From assembly GCA_016294105.1 (NCBI GenBank), contig JAEDCN010000013.1, forward strand, positions 1 to 58,965: a stretch of DNA of 58,965 bases, given 5' to 3'. A program made the position numbers and the translations under genes. Under the pieces are notes generated by a model, which did not search any database, was not told the DNA's origin, and was given only the letters and a program-made list of their open reading frames with translations. Position 1 is the stretch's first letter, and each line of letters begins with the position of its first letter. The DNA comes from Treponema sp. (GTDB lineage: Bacteria; Spirochaetota; Spirochaetia; Treponematales; Treponemataceae). Below are positions 1 through 6,616 of the stretch, in pieces.

Positions 1-132
1 TAATAGGGCTTTTCCGTCATTATGTTTGTTGCATTTCAGCCTACATCCTGGAATGCAGACTGAAATCTTTTCCTAGAATTAAAACTCGACTTTAGGGCTA
101 ATTATATTTTATGATAACATTGTATTTGATAT
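1..132. other. Window edge, no gene seen
   Basis: This is AT-rich sequence downstream of the first GG-leader gene on the minus strand. An imperfect inverted repeat (ATTTCAG ... CTGAAAT) spans about 34-97 but has no T-run. I see no coding frame with a ribosome binding site. The island may continue to the left of the window. Confidence 0.4.
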
Positions 133-273
133 TTAGAAAATTCCTGTTGCAGCTGCACCGAAGCATACCTTTGCTGCTGCGGCACAAACAACGGCTGTAA
201 CTGCACTCACAGCTTTTCCACCGCCATCAACTTCCATCATCTCCTTCTGAGATACCTCTACAAACCCGTCCAT
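133..273 (-). CDS. GG-leader peptide 1 (Ala-rich core)
   Basis: This 46-residue gene has ATG at 273 preceded by AAGGAGG with 6-nt spacing. Residues 1-18 look like a double-glycine leader: F4 and V7, a Q-K-E-M-M segment and a VDGG end. The predicted core, 28 residues after Gly18, is rich in Ala and Val and carries two cysteines (30 and 37), which could form a disulfide. Established: leaders of this type direct class II bacteriocins and signalling peptides to C39-peptidase ABC exporters, which cut after GG. Inference: a small secreted bacteriocin-like or signal peptide. It follows the GNAT gene by 11 nt and is the last gene of that minus-strand run in the window. Its upstream 26 bp are nearly identical to those of the other two GG genes at 2858 and 6359, which supports it as a real gene. 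No modification enzyme is adjacent apart from the acetyltransferase. Confidence 0.72.
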   Translation of the reverse strand: MDGFVEVSQKEMMEVDGGGKAVSAVTAVVCAAAAKVCFGAAATGIF

Positions 274-284
274 TGCGAGCCTCC

Positions 285-821
285 TTAAGCTTCGTTTTTA
301 TTTGCATTTTTCCATGCAAAATATTCAGTTTGTAATACTTCAAACAATAATATATCACTCAGTTCTCCATCATATGCTTTTTGTCCAAAGTGACGTTTTC
401 CAATTATGTGTCCAAAATATTTTTTGATGAATTTCTCGTAAGTATTGCGAGCCTTATAATTTTTTTCAGCAACAATCCAATTGATGGCTTTTGCACCTCT
501 TGCAATAAAAAGATAATCTAGAAACTGAAAAACGGCTTTTGTAAAAGTCACTTTTTGCGTTTTGTCAATTAGAAGTAATCTAAGACTAGAAATGATATTT
601 AACGGCTTGTTCCAGATACCTTCAAAATATGCTATTATTTCTGCTCCAGCAACTACAACAAAATTTTCAGAATTCCATGTATTAGGTAGTCTCTCTATCT
701 GATTTTCTGCTACAAATGCCCCATCTGTAAAAAACCACTTGTTTTCAGGATCTGTACTTGCTTTCATTAATACACGTATCAATTGGTCTCTAACAATATA
801 AGCAGGCTCTATTGAATACAT
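285..821 (-). CDS. GNAT-family acetyltransferase
   Basis: This protein of about 178 residues fits a GNAT N-acetyltransferase. Its second half has the N-x-x-A-R-x-x-Y-E-K-F pattern (near 125-137) seen where GNAT enzymes bind acetyl-CoA, followed by a Y-x-G strand and a D-x-L-L-F-E strand. I place the start at ATG 821, because AAGGAG lies 6 nt upstream. An ATG at 836 would put that sequence inside the gene. It sits between the lipoprotein aspartic protease (839-1831) and GG peptide 1, probably in one operon. The gene is visibly more AT-rich than the housekeeping genes, which suggests acquisition by transfer. Its last codons lie inside the element shared with the other GG genes. The substrate is unknown; acetylation of a peptide or of a self-protection target is only a guess. 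Confidence 0.65.
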   Translation of the reverse strand: MYSIEPAYIVRDQLIRVLMKASTDPENKWFFTDGAFVAENQIERLPNTWNSENFVVVAGAEIIAYFEGIWNKPLNIISSLRLLLIDKTQKVTFTKAVFQFLDYLFIARGAKAINWIVAEKNYKARNTYEKFIKKYFGHIIGKRHFGQKAYDGELSDILLFEVLQTEYFAWKNANKNEA

Positions 822-838
822 TGCTTTCTCCTTCATGT

Positions 839-1831
839 TTATTGGATTCTGAACACGGAGTTTTCATAATCCAACTGAATTGCCTTCCCCTGAAAAAAAG
901 GATAACCCAATGTATTGACTGTACTCAAAAGATTTCTTGCCTGAACATTCATTTTGAGTGAGCGGTCACTACCTAGTCGCCCTTCTATATCATGGAAAGT
1001 TACATTTCCAATAGAAATTTCCTGAAATGAAAGTAACTTGGGCAGGGTCTTCCGAGGCTGATTATTGAATACCAGATTCACTTGCTCTTGTTCACTCATG
1101 TTTTGGGGTGGAGCCGGGAAATCAGATCGAATTACAAAAACATTGCTACCTGTATCTATGAGGCCGACTTCATTTTGACCATTTAATAAGAACTGAATTC
1201 TGTATATGCCAAAGATATCCCGTTGCATGGGAATTGAGGTATCAGTAATTGGGGGAACATTGAAGGCAATAATTCTCTGATTATAATCAAAGAGTACAGA
1301 TTTAAATTGGCTGTAAAAATCTTGTCCTATTATGCCATCTATTAACTTGTCTGTAGGACTTACGGATGGAATGATAGAAAAAGGACAGGGTATATCATCT
1401 CCTGCTATTGTAAATATAAGCGTATATGTAAATACGACAGAACCGTCCTGCAGCTCTTTTTCCATATTTCTTGATATTGTTTTTATGCTTTCCCCAGAAA
1501 GACTGACACCTTTGCTTTTCTTGTAGTCGATATATTGGTCTTTCATTGTCATGTAAAACGAATCCAAAGTTCCAAACAATTTTTCCAAGCCACTTTTAAA
1601 TAGAGTGCTATTTGATTGGGCTGTATCACACATGAAAAAAAGCTCCTGATTACCTATAACCACTTTAATGACTGGTTTTTCGACAGAGTAAGGATAATTC
1701 AGGGTGAAAAGAAAGGTGTTTTCATCACTTTCCCTTTGAAAATCTGCTTGATAATTATTTGCATTGCTGTCAATGCTTCTGCAACTTATTATAGATAACA
1801 ACAGTAACAAAAAAAATGAAATTTTCTTCAT
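839..1831 (-). CDS. Lipoprotein with two retropepsin-like aspartic motifs
   Basis: This 330-residue protein starts at ATG 1831, with GAGG 5 nt upstream. A lipoprotein signal ends I-I-S-C with Cys18. Two clan AA aspartic-protease-like lobes follow. Lobe 1 has C-D-T-A at 69-72 (Gly replaced by Ala), and lobe 2 has I-D-T-G-S at 226-230. A D-G-I-I-G-x-D motif lies at 166-172 between them, and the C-terminus has the G-Y-P-F-F ... Q-L-D-Y pattern. A paralogue is at 4940-6013. Established: retropepsin-like domains need one Asp from each half. Here both are in one chain, so it could act as a monomer. The altered lobe 1 motif may reduce activity. Position: anchored in the cell envelope, downstream of the 233-aa secreted protein and 3 nt before the coding end of the GNAT frame. 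Inference: processing of, or immunity to, the GG peptides. Confidence 0.7.
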   Translation of the reverse strand: MKKISFFLLLLLSIISCRSIDSNANNYQADFQRESDENTFLFTLNYPYSVEKPVIKVVIGNQELFFMCDTAQSNSTLFKSGLEKLFGTLDSFYMTMKDQYIDYKKSKGVSLSGESIKTISRNMEKELQDGSVVFTYTLIFTIAGDDIPCPFSIIPSVSPTDKLIDGIIGQDFYSQFKSVLFDYNQRIIAFNVPPITDTSIPMQRDIFGIYRIQFLLNGQNEVGLIDTGSNVFVIRSDFPAPPQNMSEQEQVNLVFNNQPRKTLPKLLSFQEISIGNVTFHDIEGRLGSDRSLKMNVQARNLLSTVNTLGYPFFQGKAIQLDYENSVFRIQ

Positions 1832-1864
1832 ATTCACCTCGTCTAGAAGTTATATTTATGGAAT

Positions 1865-2566
1865 TTATTTTTTCAACGTACTGAATTGAGGCACGTAGTC
1901 GTAATTTGGACTTGATTCCCCGGTGGGGTTTTCCTTACAGGTGTTTGTAGTTTTTTCTTGGCCTGCCTTTTTTTCGTCTGGGTACTGTGGGTACTTCCTT
2001 TCTAGCTGCGAAAATAAATTTGCTAGGGTGAAGATGTTTACTCCTGCCGTGACCTGGAAGTGGGGTGTGAATGCGTCCCGGTTGGAGAACTCCATACCCA
2101 CAGACAGGGAAATTAGCCGTTGCTGGAGTTGAGCAACTTGGTTCAATTCTGTCATATTGTATACTAGCGAGAGCTGGAGCTGTGGCTTTAGGTGGAAGTG
2201 GGTGAGGTCTGTGGGATCTAGGTAGTTCAGTTGGAACTGGGGTGCCAGCATCAGGAGGCGGCCGAAGACAAAGGCGTATCCTGCGGTGAGGTTTAGTAAG
2301 GTAAGGCTTTCCATGTCCAGCTGGAACTGCTCTGACTGGGTGTTTGGACTTCCTGCCACCTGGAGTGGAGAGAACTTAAGGTAGAGGGGGATGCTGGTTC
2401 CCATGAGGGTGAGGGGGACTACCTCCAGTTCCATCAGCATTCTGTCGGGACTGCGATAGCCCAGGCTGGCACAGCCTGCATCCCAGGAGAAATCTGCCTG
2501 GGCGGTGGCAGTGGCCGCCACCAGCAGCAGGGCGAAAAAAAACAGTAAAACATGGACTCTAAGCAT
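1865..2566 (-). CDS. Secreted, possibly outer-membrane beta-barrel protein
   Basis: This 233-residue protein has a clear Sec signal peptide (residues 1 to about 22, ending ATATAQA). It starts at ATG 2566, with AGGAG 6 nt upstream. The body alternates hydrophobic and polar residues with many aromatic and Leu positions, as in treponemal outer-membrane barrels, but I recognise no named family. The last 45 or so residues change character to a K/E/N/P-rich tail. The DNA of this tail contains, on the other strand, a decayed piece of the regulator gene (see 1907-1969), so the C-terminus may be overprinted. It lies between GG peptide 2 and the aspartic protease lipoprotein. It could be the outer-membrane partner of the peptide export module or an unrelated passenger. 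Confidence 0.5.
   Translation of the reverse strand: MLRVHVLLFFFALLLVAATATAQADFSWDAGCASLGYRSPDRMLMELEVVPLTLMGTSIPLYLKFSPLQVAGSPNTQSEQFQLDMESLTLLNLTAGYAFVFGRLLMLAPQFQLNYLDPTDLTHFHLKPQLQLSLVYNMTELNQVAQLQQRLISLSVGMEFSNRDAFTPHFQVTAGVNIFTLANLFSQLERKYPQYPDEKKAGQEKTTNTCKENPTGESSPNYDYVPQFSTLKK
1907..1969 (+). pseudogene. Decayed fragment of the LuxR-type regulator
   Basis: The 22 bases at 1907-1928 are identical to 6928-6949, which encode Met-Asp-Leu-Ile-Pro-Arg-Trp-Gly of the regulator. A further 11 identical bases (1959-1969) match 6979-6989 with only a one-base change in spacing. The frame is closed by a stop shortly after. It lies antisense within the 3' part of the 233-aa gene. I read it as a remnant of a further regulator copy. 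Confidence 0.6.
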
Positions 2567-2589
2567 GAGACACTCCTAAAAATAAGGAA

Positions 2590-2631
2590 TCCCTCCCTAT
2601 AAGAGTATTTGTAAAACTCTTGGGGGAGGGA
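2590..2631 (-). terminator. Stem-loop after GG peptide 2
   Basis: On the minus strand, TCCCTCCC pairs with GGGAGGGA, and an inner CAAGAGT/ACTCTT stem extends it. The loop is followed by a loose T-rich stretch and then the AGGAG of the 233-aa gene. It can act as a weak terminator, or as an mRNA-protecting hairpin that raises the peptide mRNA above the downstream genes. Confidence 0.55.
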
Positions 2632-2639
2632 CATTGCTG

Positions 2640-2858
2640 TTATTTGCTTTTACTTACGGATACACCTGATGGAGAAACATTAATTGTTGTGTTTCCATCT
2701 TGTATAGAAAGAGTCCCCCAACCTACCGATACTCCGTTTTCTTTCTGTGGAACGTGGTATGAGGGAAGCGAAACTTGGCCTCCATTCACAACTAACAACT
2801 CCTTTTCACTTATTACTGAGAATCCATTTCTTTCTTTTTTCTCTGTTGATGCTGCCAT
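2640..2858 (-). CDS. GG-leader peptide 2
   Basis: This 72-residue gene starts at ATG 2858, behind the conserved AAGGAGGCTCGCT site. Residues 1-27 are a leader with G12-F13, an I-S-x-K-E-L core and N-G-G at 25-27. The leader start M-A-A-S-T-E-K is shared with GG peptide 3. The predicted 45-residue core begins Q-V-S-L-P-S-Y. It has no cysteine, is rich in Val, Ser, Gly and Asn, and reads as short beta strands. Its sequence is unrelated to the cores of peptides 1 and 3. Established: the leader pattern is that of C39-exported peptides. The gene sits at the left edge of the repeated 550-bp block, and similarity to the other copy stops soon after the leader start. The core may thus be a swapped-in cassette. 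Confidence 0.7.
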   Translation of the reverse strand: MAASTEKKERNGFSVISEKELLVVNGGQVSLPSYHVPQKENGVSVGWGTLSIQDGNTTINVSPSGVSVSKSK

Positions 2859-2989
2859 AGCGAGCCTCCTTAAGCTTCGTTTTCCAGCCTTTTTCCACTG
2901 GAAAACATATTCCGTTTATGGTATGCTGGCAGAGAATGGTGACACATTCTTTTGCAGGCCATTTGGCCTGCCCAGGCATACGTCCTGCT

Positions 2990-3023
2990 GGCCCTGGGGC
3001 TTCCGTGGCTCCGGGGCCTTTTT
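2990..3023 (+). terminator. Terminator-like hairpin in copy A
   Basis: GGCCCTGGGG (2990-2999) pairs with CTCCGGGGCC (3009-3018) around a 9-nt loop, followed by TTTTT. The same structure exists in copy B (6492-6525) with pair-preserving changes. No gene ends upstream on this strand, so it may end a short untranslated transcript. Confidence 0.5.
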
Positions 3024-3112
3024 GTTCATTTCGGGAAGACTCAGCCTCCTCCCGCTGAACACCTCCAATTCTACCCCCGTACCCGCCAGCTGTAAAGGCA
3101 TTTTTGCCGGTC

Positions 3113-3146
3113 TGACACTTTTTGACCTTTTTTTCTTTTTTCTGAC
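3113..3146. promoter_or_regulatory. Helically phased TGAC motifs, copy A
   Basis: TGAC occurs at 3113, 3123 and 3143, that is 10 and 20 bp apart on one helix face, separated by T-tracts. The array is conserved at 6617-6650. It lies between GG peptide 2 and the truncated regulator and is a candidate operator. Confidence 0.45.
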
Positions 3147-3190
3147 CCTTTTAAAAAAGTATCAAAAAGTACAATTTTCCTGTTTTGCCC

Positions 3191-3219
3191 TTGACAAGGA
3201 TGGAGTTTTGGTGTATGGG
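3191..3219 (+). promoter_or_regulatory. Promoter of the truncated regulator copy
   Basis: TTGACA (3191-3196), a 17-bp spacer and TATGGG (3214-3219) lie upstream of the truncated regulator. The intact copy has TATAGG, so this -10 box is weaker. Confidence 0.55.
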
Positions 3220-3281
3220 GAGAAAAAGTCTTTGAACCAAGAAGCCTTCATTGTGGGACATTTTGGAGAAAAGGAGAAGCC

Positions 3282-3425
3282 ATGCCACGGAGACCCAAGC
3301 TAAGTCAGAAAAAGGACACCCCCACCACCTGGCGTGTGCTGGCCATCATCTGCGGCCTGTGCTGGGCGGTGGTGCTGGCTGCTGATATTCAGGAGAAATG
3401 GAATGCTGACCATAATCATCAGTAA
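3282..3425 (+). pseudogene. Truncated LuxR-type regulator (first 35 codons)
   Basis: ATG 3282 follows the AGGAG site, and the first 35 codons match the intact regulator at 6786 almost exactly (one residue changed, Thr14 to Pro). The frame then crosses the repeat edge at 3386 into antisense transporter sequence and stops after 12 unrelated codons (47 residues in all). It keeps only the start of the first membrane segment and lacks the HTH domain, so it cannot work as a regulator. Confidence 0.8.
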
Positions 3426-4283
3426 ATCCATAGCCCCTGATAATAGTGCATTGGATATGGTTGTCTTGACCGTACCTAAATCACCTAGGCGAGACAATAT
3501 TTCTCCTGCTTTGCGAGAATCAAAAAAATTAATTGGCAATTTCAATATATGTGACAAATATGAGAAATTTAACTGCATATCTACCTTGTAGGATAAATGG
3601 GTGAGAAATACACTCCTGATAGCTGTTACAATAGACTGAATTATTATGATTGTCATAACTCCGATGGAGAGGCTGGACAATGATAATTGTGATTTGGAGA
3701 ATATAATCTCGTCATAAACATATTTGTAGTAAAAAGATGTCAGTAATCCAAACAACATCAAAAGTAAGGACGCCAAAAAAGAATAGATAAGAAGTTTTTT
3801 ATGAGGAAAAAAAAGCGGGAGAAATCTCACTAAAAGACTATTCTTTTTTTCATATGAGAAGTTGTCTGTTGGTTTCAAAAATACGGCATATCCTGTCCAT
3901 ATTTTGTAGAAATGATTTGGATTAAGCCGCTTCTTCTTTTCTAACGGATCAGGATTCCAGATTTCTATATATTTGGGGGTGATTTTTTTTACTACAACGT
4001 AATGTTGACTCCACTCATCTCTGGAACAATCTAGCTCAATGTGTGCGATGAATGGCACCGGAGTCTGTGGTGTCAGAACATTGGAATTTCCCTTCACGGC
4101 TTGAGCAGAAAGCCCCATAGTTGCTGCTCCATCAACGAGTCCTTGTAAATTTGTTCCTTCCGTATCAGTTTTTGTAAATTCTCTGACTTGTGCAACACTG
4201 ACTTGCTTGCCAAAGTAAGATGCAATCATTGCAAGGCATGCCGCTCCGCAGTCTGTAAGGTCGAATTGTTGTCTATATCGCAT
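3300..4283 (-). pseudogene. Truncated C39-peptidase ABC exporter
   Basis: The first 299 or so residues are a good bacteriocin-type ABC exporter. The N-terminal C39 peptidase has D-C-G-A-A-C with catalytic Cys12, His94 (S-Q-H-Y) and Asp112 (N-P-D-P). Membrane helices begin near residue 150 and include the K-L-P-I-N-F-F-D-S-R-K-A-G-E-I-L coupling segment typical of this family. At about 3387 the gene runs into the antisense of the repeated regulator fragment. It ends after 28 unrelated residues, with no second half of the membrane domain and no nucleotide-binding domain. Full family members are about 700 residues. Established: C39 domains cut GG leaders during export. The peptidase domain is intact, but export cannot work without ATPase parts. 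The gene is AT-rich, unlike the sequence across the junction. The start at 4283 has GGAG about 11 nt upstream. Confidence 0.85.
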
Positions 4284-4321
4284 ATATTAGAGACTCCAAG
4301 TATTTATCCTTTATCATTCCC

Positions 4322-4924
4322 TCATGGAATCCAGAAATAAAATGCAAGGTTATGGAAGTAGTGAAAAAGGCCCACCAAAATCAGAGACCTGCAATGATAG
4401 TATATGAGGAAACTGTAGAGACTCCAGATGATGTGTTTAACAAAAGTCAAGTTGAATTGTCTATGGTACAGGGCGAATACCATGCTGACCAGTATAGCGG
4501 AGAGCCAAAAATTCCACCGTCTTTCTTGATGCAGATATTTGAACAGGATTCCTTTGTATAAGAGTTCCTCCCCGAATGCAGCTGGCAGTGCAGGAACAAT
4601 CATGTACCAAGCATTGACTGCTGGCATGTCCAAAACACTGATTATCCAAAAGAACAAGCCAAACCAAGCGAAGATGAAAATCAGCGCTATAACTTTGTGT
4701 CTTCTGCTGGCAATGAGTCGTCGTTCTTTTTCTGTAACGGACAAGCTTTCTGGCCGGTTGTAAGGTCTGATAAGCATAAAGGTAAAAACACAGAAAATGA
4801 TATTGTAGACAAGGGATACCCAAGGAAGGGTGAGACGGACACTAATCTCTTCTGTACCAATTTCAAGGAATAAACAGAGCAGAAACAGTAGCAAGAAGCT
4901 TTTTATATTCAGTTTTAAAAGCAT
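4322..4924 (-). CDS. CPBP-family intramembrane protease (CAAX protease-like)
   Basis: This 200-residue protein has about six membrane helices and the CPBP (Abi) signature. Motif 1 is G-E-E-L-L-Y-K at 118-124, with Lys where most members have Arg. Motif 2 is F-A-L-Y-H near 154, and motif 3 is H-Y-F-H-N near 188. The start has AAGGAGGG about 5 nt upstream. Established: CPBP proteins are often found beside bacteriocin genes, where some give self-immunity or process peptides, and the paired Glu and His residues are needed for activity. It lies between the aspartic protease lipoprotein (16 nt upstream) and the transporter remnant. Inference: immunity to, or maturation of, GG peptide 3. Confidence 0.8.
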   Translation of the reverse strand: MLLKLNIKSFLLLFLLCLFLEIGTEEISVRLTLPWVSLVYNIIFCVFTFMLIRPYNRPESLSVTEKERRLIASRRHKVIALIFIFAWFGLFFWIISVLDMPAVNAWYMIVPALPAAFGEELLYKGILFKYLHQERRWNFWLSAILVSMVFALYHRQFNLTFVKHIIWSLYSFLIYYHCRSLILVGLFHYFHNLAFYFWIP

Positions 4925-4939
4925 TTTTCCCTCCTTATT

Positions 4940-6013
4940 TTATCGTATACGAAGGATGTTGCTCTCGAAGTCCAGCTGTATAATCCTATCCTTCCAGAAC
5001 GGGTAGCCAAGAAGGGGACGCTCAAGGCTTACCTTTGTGGACGGAGTGGCCTTTATAAACGGATTCGATACCTTATAAGGTCTGATTCCAGTGTACTGCA
5101 ATCCCGCAATGTGTATCTGGTGATTGTCAGAAGAAATTGTTTTCTCCATGCTGAACTTGTAGTTGTACCCCTTGCTTTGGCCTTGGTCAAAGAGTTCCTG
5201 CATCTCCTGCTTTGGCGAGGTGGCTGTGGCGATTTTCTTTTGCCAATTGGCTGGAACAATAAAATCAGCTGCTCCTGTATCCACCGTTGCCTGCTCTTCC
5301 ATTCCGTTGGTGATTATGGGAACAAGGAATGTCCCTCCATGCCGCTCAGTAAACAACTCCCTTCCCTCAATCTCCTTTCCGCCTAGCAGGATTATTTTCT
5401 GCTGGTAGTCAAAGGTGACTTTGCCGAAGGTCTCCATGATATCCATCCCTACAATGCCGTCCAGTACCTTGAATACAGGGCTGTCAGTGCAACTGACCTT
5501 GAAGGGAAAATCTTGGCTCTGCACCACAGCTCCACTGCCGTCATGTTCTGCTATGGTGATTGTTACGGTAAAGCTGTACCTGCTGTTCCAGTCCTTGGCT
5601 TCCTTTGTCAGCTGTTTTGCAAGAAGCTTTTCTTCTTTAGGACTCAATTCTTCGGGGACGAATTCTCCTTGGGCTTCCAGCAGCTGGATGTAGGTGGGCA
5701 ATGTGTATTCTGCCCAGGATTCAAGGCTGCCGAAATACTTTTCTATTCCTGACTTGAACATGGTGGACTTTGTGTAACCTGTATCCCACAAAAAGTGATA
5801 GGTTTGTCCGTTTAGCTCGACCGCCACCACCGGTACCCGCTCCGCCCCAGGATAGCTGAGGGTGAAGGGAATGGTATGGCTTCCCCAGTCCCAATATCTG
5901 GACAGTTCTGCCTGATGGTCCCCCGGAGGTGTGGAACGACAGCCGGGTGTCAGGATGAGAGAAAATGATACAAGAAAGAATCCTAATAGTAAATTTTTGA
6001 AGTAGCAACGCAC
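4940..6013 (-). CDS. Lipoprotein with two retropepsin-like aspartic motifs, paralogue
   Basis: This 357-residue protein starts at GTG 6013, with AAGGAG 6 nt upstream. The lipobox ends L-T-P-G-C with Cys25. Both aspartic motifs are intact: W-D-T-G at 76-79 and V-D-T-G-A at 244-248. D-G-I-V-G-x-D lies at 185-191, and the C-terminus has G-Y-P-F-W ... Q-L-D-F. It aligns along its whole length with the 839-1831 product, so the two arose by duplication, but here lobe 1 keeps Gly. Established: paired D-T-G motifs form the active site in retropepsin-like and pepsin-like folds. It is the first gene after GG peptide 3, separated by a strong hairpin, and precedes the CPBP protease. Inference: an envelope-anchored protease acting on the exported peptide, its leader or a competitor protein. 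The substrate is unknown. Confidence 0.75.
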   Translation of the reverse strand: MRCYFKNLLLGFFLVSFSLILTPGCRSTPPGDHQAELSRYWDWGSHTIPFTLSYPGAERVPVVAVELNGQTYHFLWDTGYTKSTMFKSGIEKYFGSLESWAEYTLPTYIQLLEAQGEFVPEELSPKEEKLLAKQLTKEAKDWNSRYSFTVTITIAEHDGSGAVVQSQDFPFKVSCTDSPVFKVLDGIVGMDIMETFGKVTFDYQQKIILLGGKEIEGRELFTERHGGTFLVPIITNGMEEQATVDTGAADFIVPANWQKKIATATSPKQEMQELFDQGQSKGYNYKFSMEKTISSDNHQIHIAGLQYTGIRPYKVSNPFIKATPSTKVSLERPLLGYPFWKDRIIQLDFESNILRIR

Positions 6014-6027
6014 CGTAGTCTCCTTAT

Positions 6028-6068
6028 CAACAAATGATGGGGAGAGAAAGTCTTCTCATCATTTGTTG
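6028..6068 (-). other. Perfect 12-bp stem-loop between GG peptide 3 and protease
   Basis: CAACAAATGATG (6028-6039) pairs perfectly with CATCATTTGTTG (6057-6068), and the stem begins next to the stop codon of GG peptide 3. No T-run follows. The AAGGAG of the protease comes 2 nt later, so it is more likely an mRNA processing or stability hairpin than a terminator. GG peptide 2 also has a hairpin at the same relative place. Confidence 0.6.
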
Positions 6069-6359
6069 TTATTTTTGACCTGACTGAGTGTAACTTACTT
6101 CAATCTTGCCACTTCCAGATGGAGGGTTTTGACCATCAGATGAGAATTCTCCAGAAGCTGTAATGGAATCGGTGTAACTCGTACTATTCTTGGATGAGTT
6201 TTCCTGTGAGTTCTCCGATGAATTGCAAGTGCATCCACAGCTACAGCTCGAACTAGACGAATCTTTGCTTCCTCGTCCACCATTTACTTGGACAAGTTCT
6301 TCTGTGGAGAGTGCCACAAAACCACTTACAAGTTCACTTTTCTCTGTTGATGCTGCCAT
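6069..6359 (-). CDS. GG-leader peptide 3 (Ser-rich, Cys-cluster core)
   Basis: This 96-residue gene starts at ATG 6359, behind the conserved AAGGAGGCTCGCT site. Leader residues 1-28 contain G13-F14, L-S-T-E-E-L and V-N-G-G at 25-28. The 68-residue core starts R-G-S-K-D, then five serines and C39-S-C41-G-C43-T-C45. A Ser/Asn/Gly/Thr-rich tail follows. The alternating cysteine block resembles the Cys/Ser/Thr blocks of modified peptides (azole-containing or lanthionine types), but no matching modification enzyme is visible here. Metal binding or disulfides are equally possible. Established: the leader type is that of C39 exporters. It heads the run with the aspartic protease, the CPBP protease and the transporter remnant, and is divergent from the regulator. 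Confidence 0.72.
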   Translation of the reverse strand: MAASTEKSELVSGFVALSTEELVQVNGGRGSKDSSSSSCSCGCTCNSSENSQENSSKNSTSYTDSITASGEFSSDGQNPPSGSGKIEVSYTQSGQK

Positions 6360-6491
6360 AGCGAGCCTCCTTAAGCTTCGTTTTCCAGCCTTTTTCCACT
6401 GGAAAACATATTCCATTTATGGTATGCTCGCAGAGAATGGTGACACATTCTTTTGCGGGGCATACGTCCTGCCCGGGCATACGTCCTGCAA

Positions 6492-6525
6492 GGTCCTGGA
6501 GTTTCCGTGGCTCCGGGGCCTTTTT
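6492..6525 (+). terminator. Terminator-like hairpin in copy B
   Basis: GGTCCTGGAG (6492-6501) and CTCCGGGGCC (6511-6520) form a 10-bp stem (two G-T pairs) with a 9-nt loop, followed by five T. Compared with copy A, a T-G pair became C-G and an A-T pair became G-T, so pairing is kept despite change. Confidence 0.5.
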
Positions 6526-6616
6526 GTTCGGCTTGGGAAAAGTCTCACGTCCTTCCCTTTCAACACCTCCAATTCTATCCCCGCACCCGCCGCCTGTAAA
6601 GCCATTTTTGCCGGTC

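Larger units (their letters stand above)
2837..3386. repeat. Direct repeat copy A of the GG/regulator control region
   Basis: This segment of about 550 bp is a direct repeat of 6338-6890, about 3.5 kb away, with high identity by eye (roughly nine bases in ten). It covers the first codons of GG peptide 2, the whole intergenic region and the first 35 codons of the regulator. The repeat ends inside the regulator frame at GCTGAT (3381-3386), where the sequence switches to the transporter gene. Confidence 0.85.

Noticed and set aside
2916..3101. Minus-strand frame of 61 codons, with a 62-codon partner at 6417-6605, upstream of the GG genes
   Set aside because: The two copies keep similar ends, but the middle is out of frame between them, and most base changes alter the residue. 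This fits non-coding conserved DNA, not a gene.
2620..3303. Long plus-strand frames (2620-3303 and 6190-6807) across the repeated control region
   Set aside because: They run through the antisense of GG genes, hairpins and promoters and end in the regulator start; they are by-products of the duplication.
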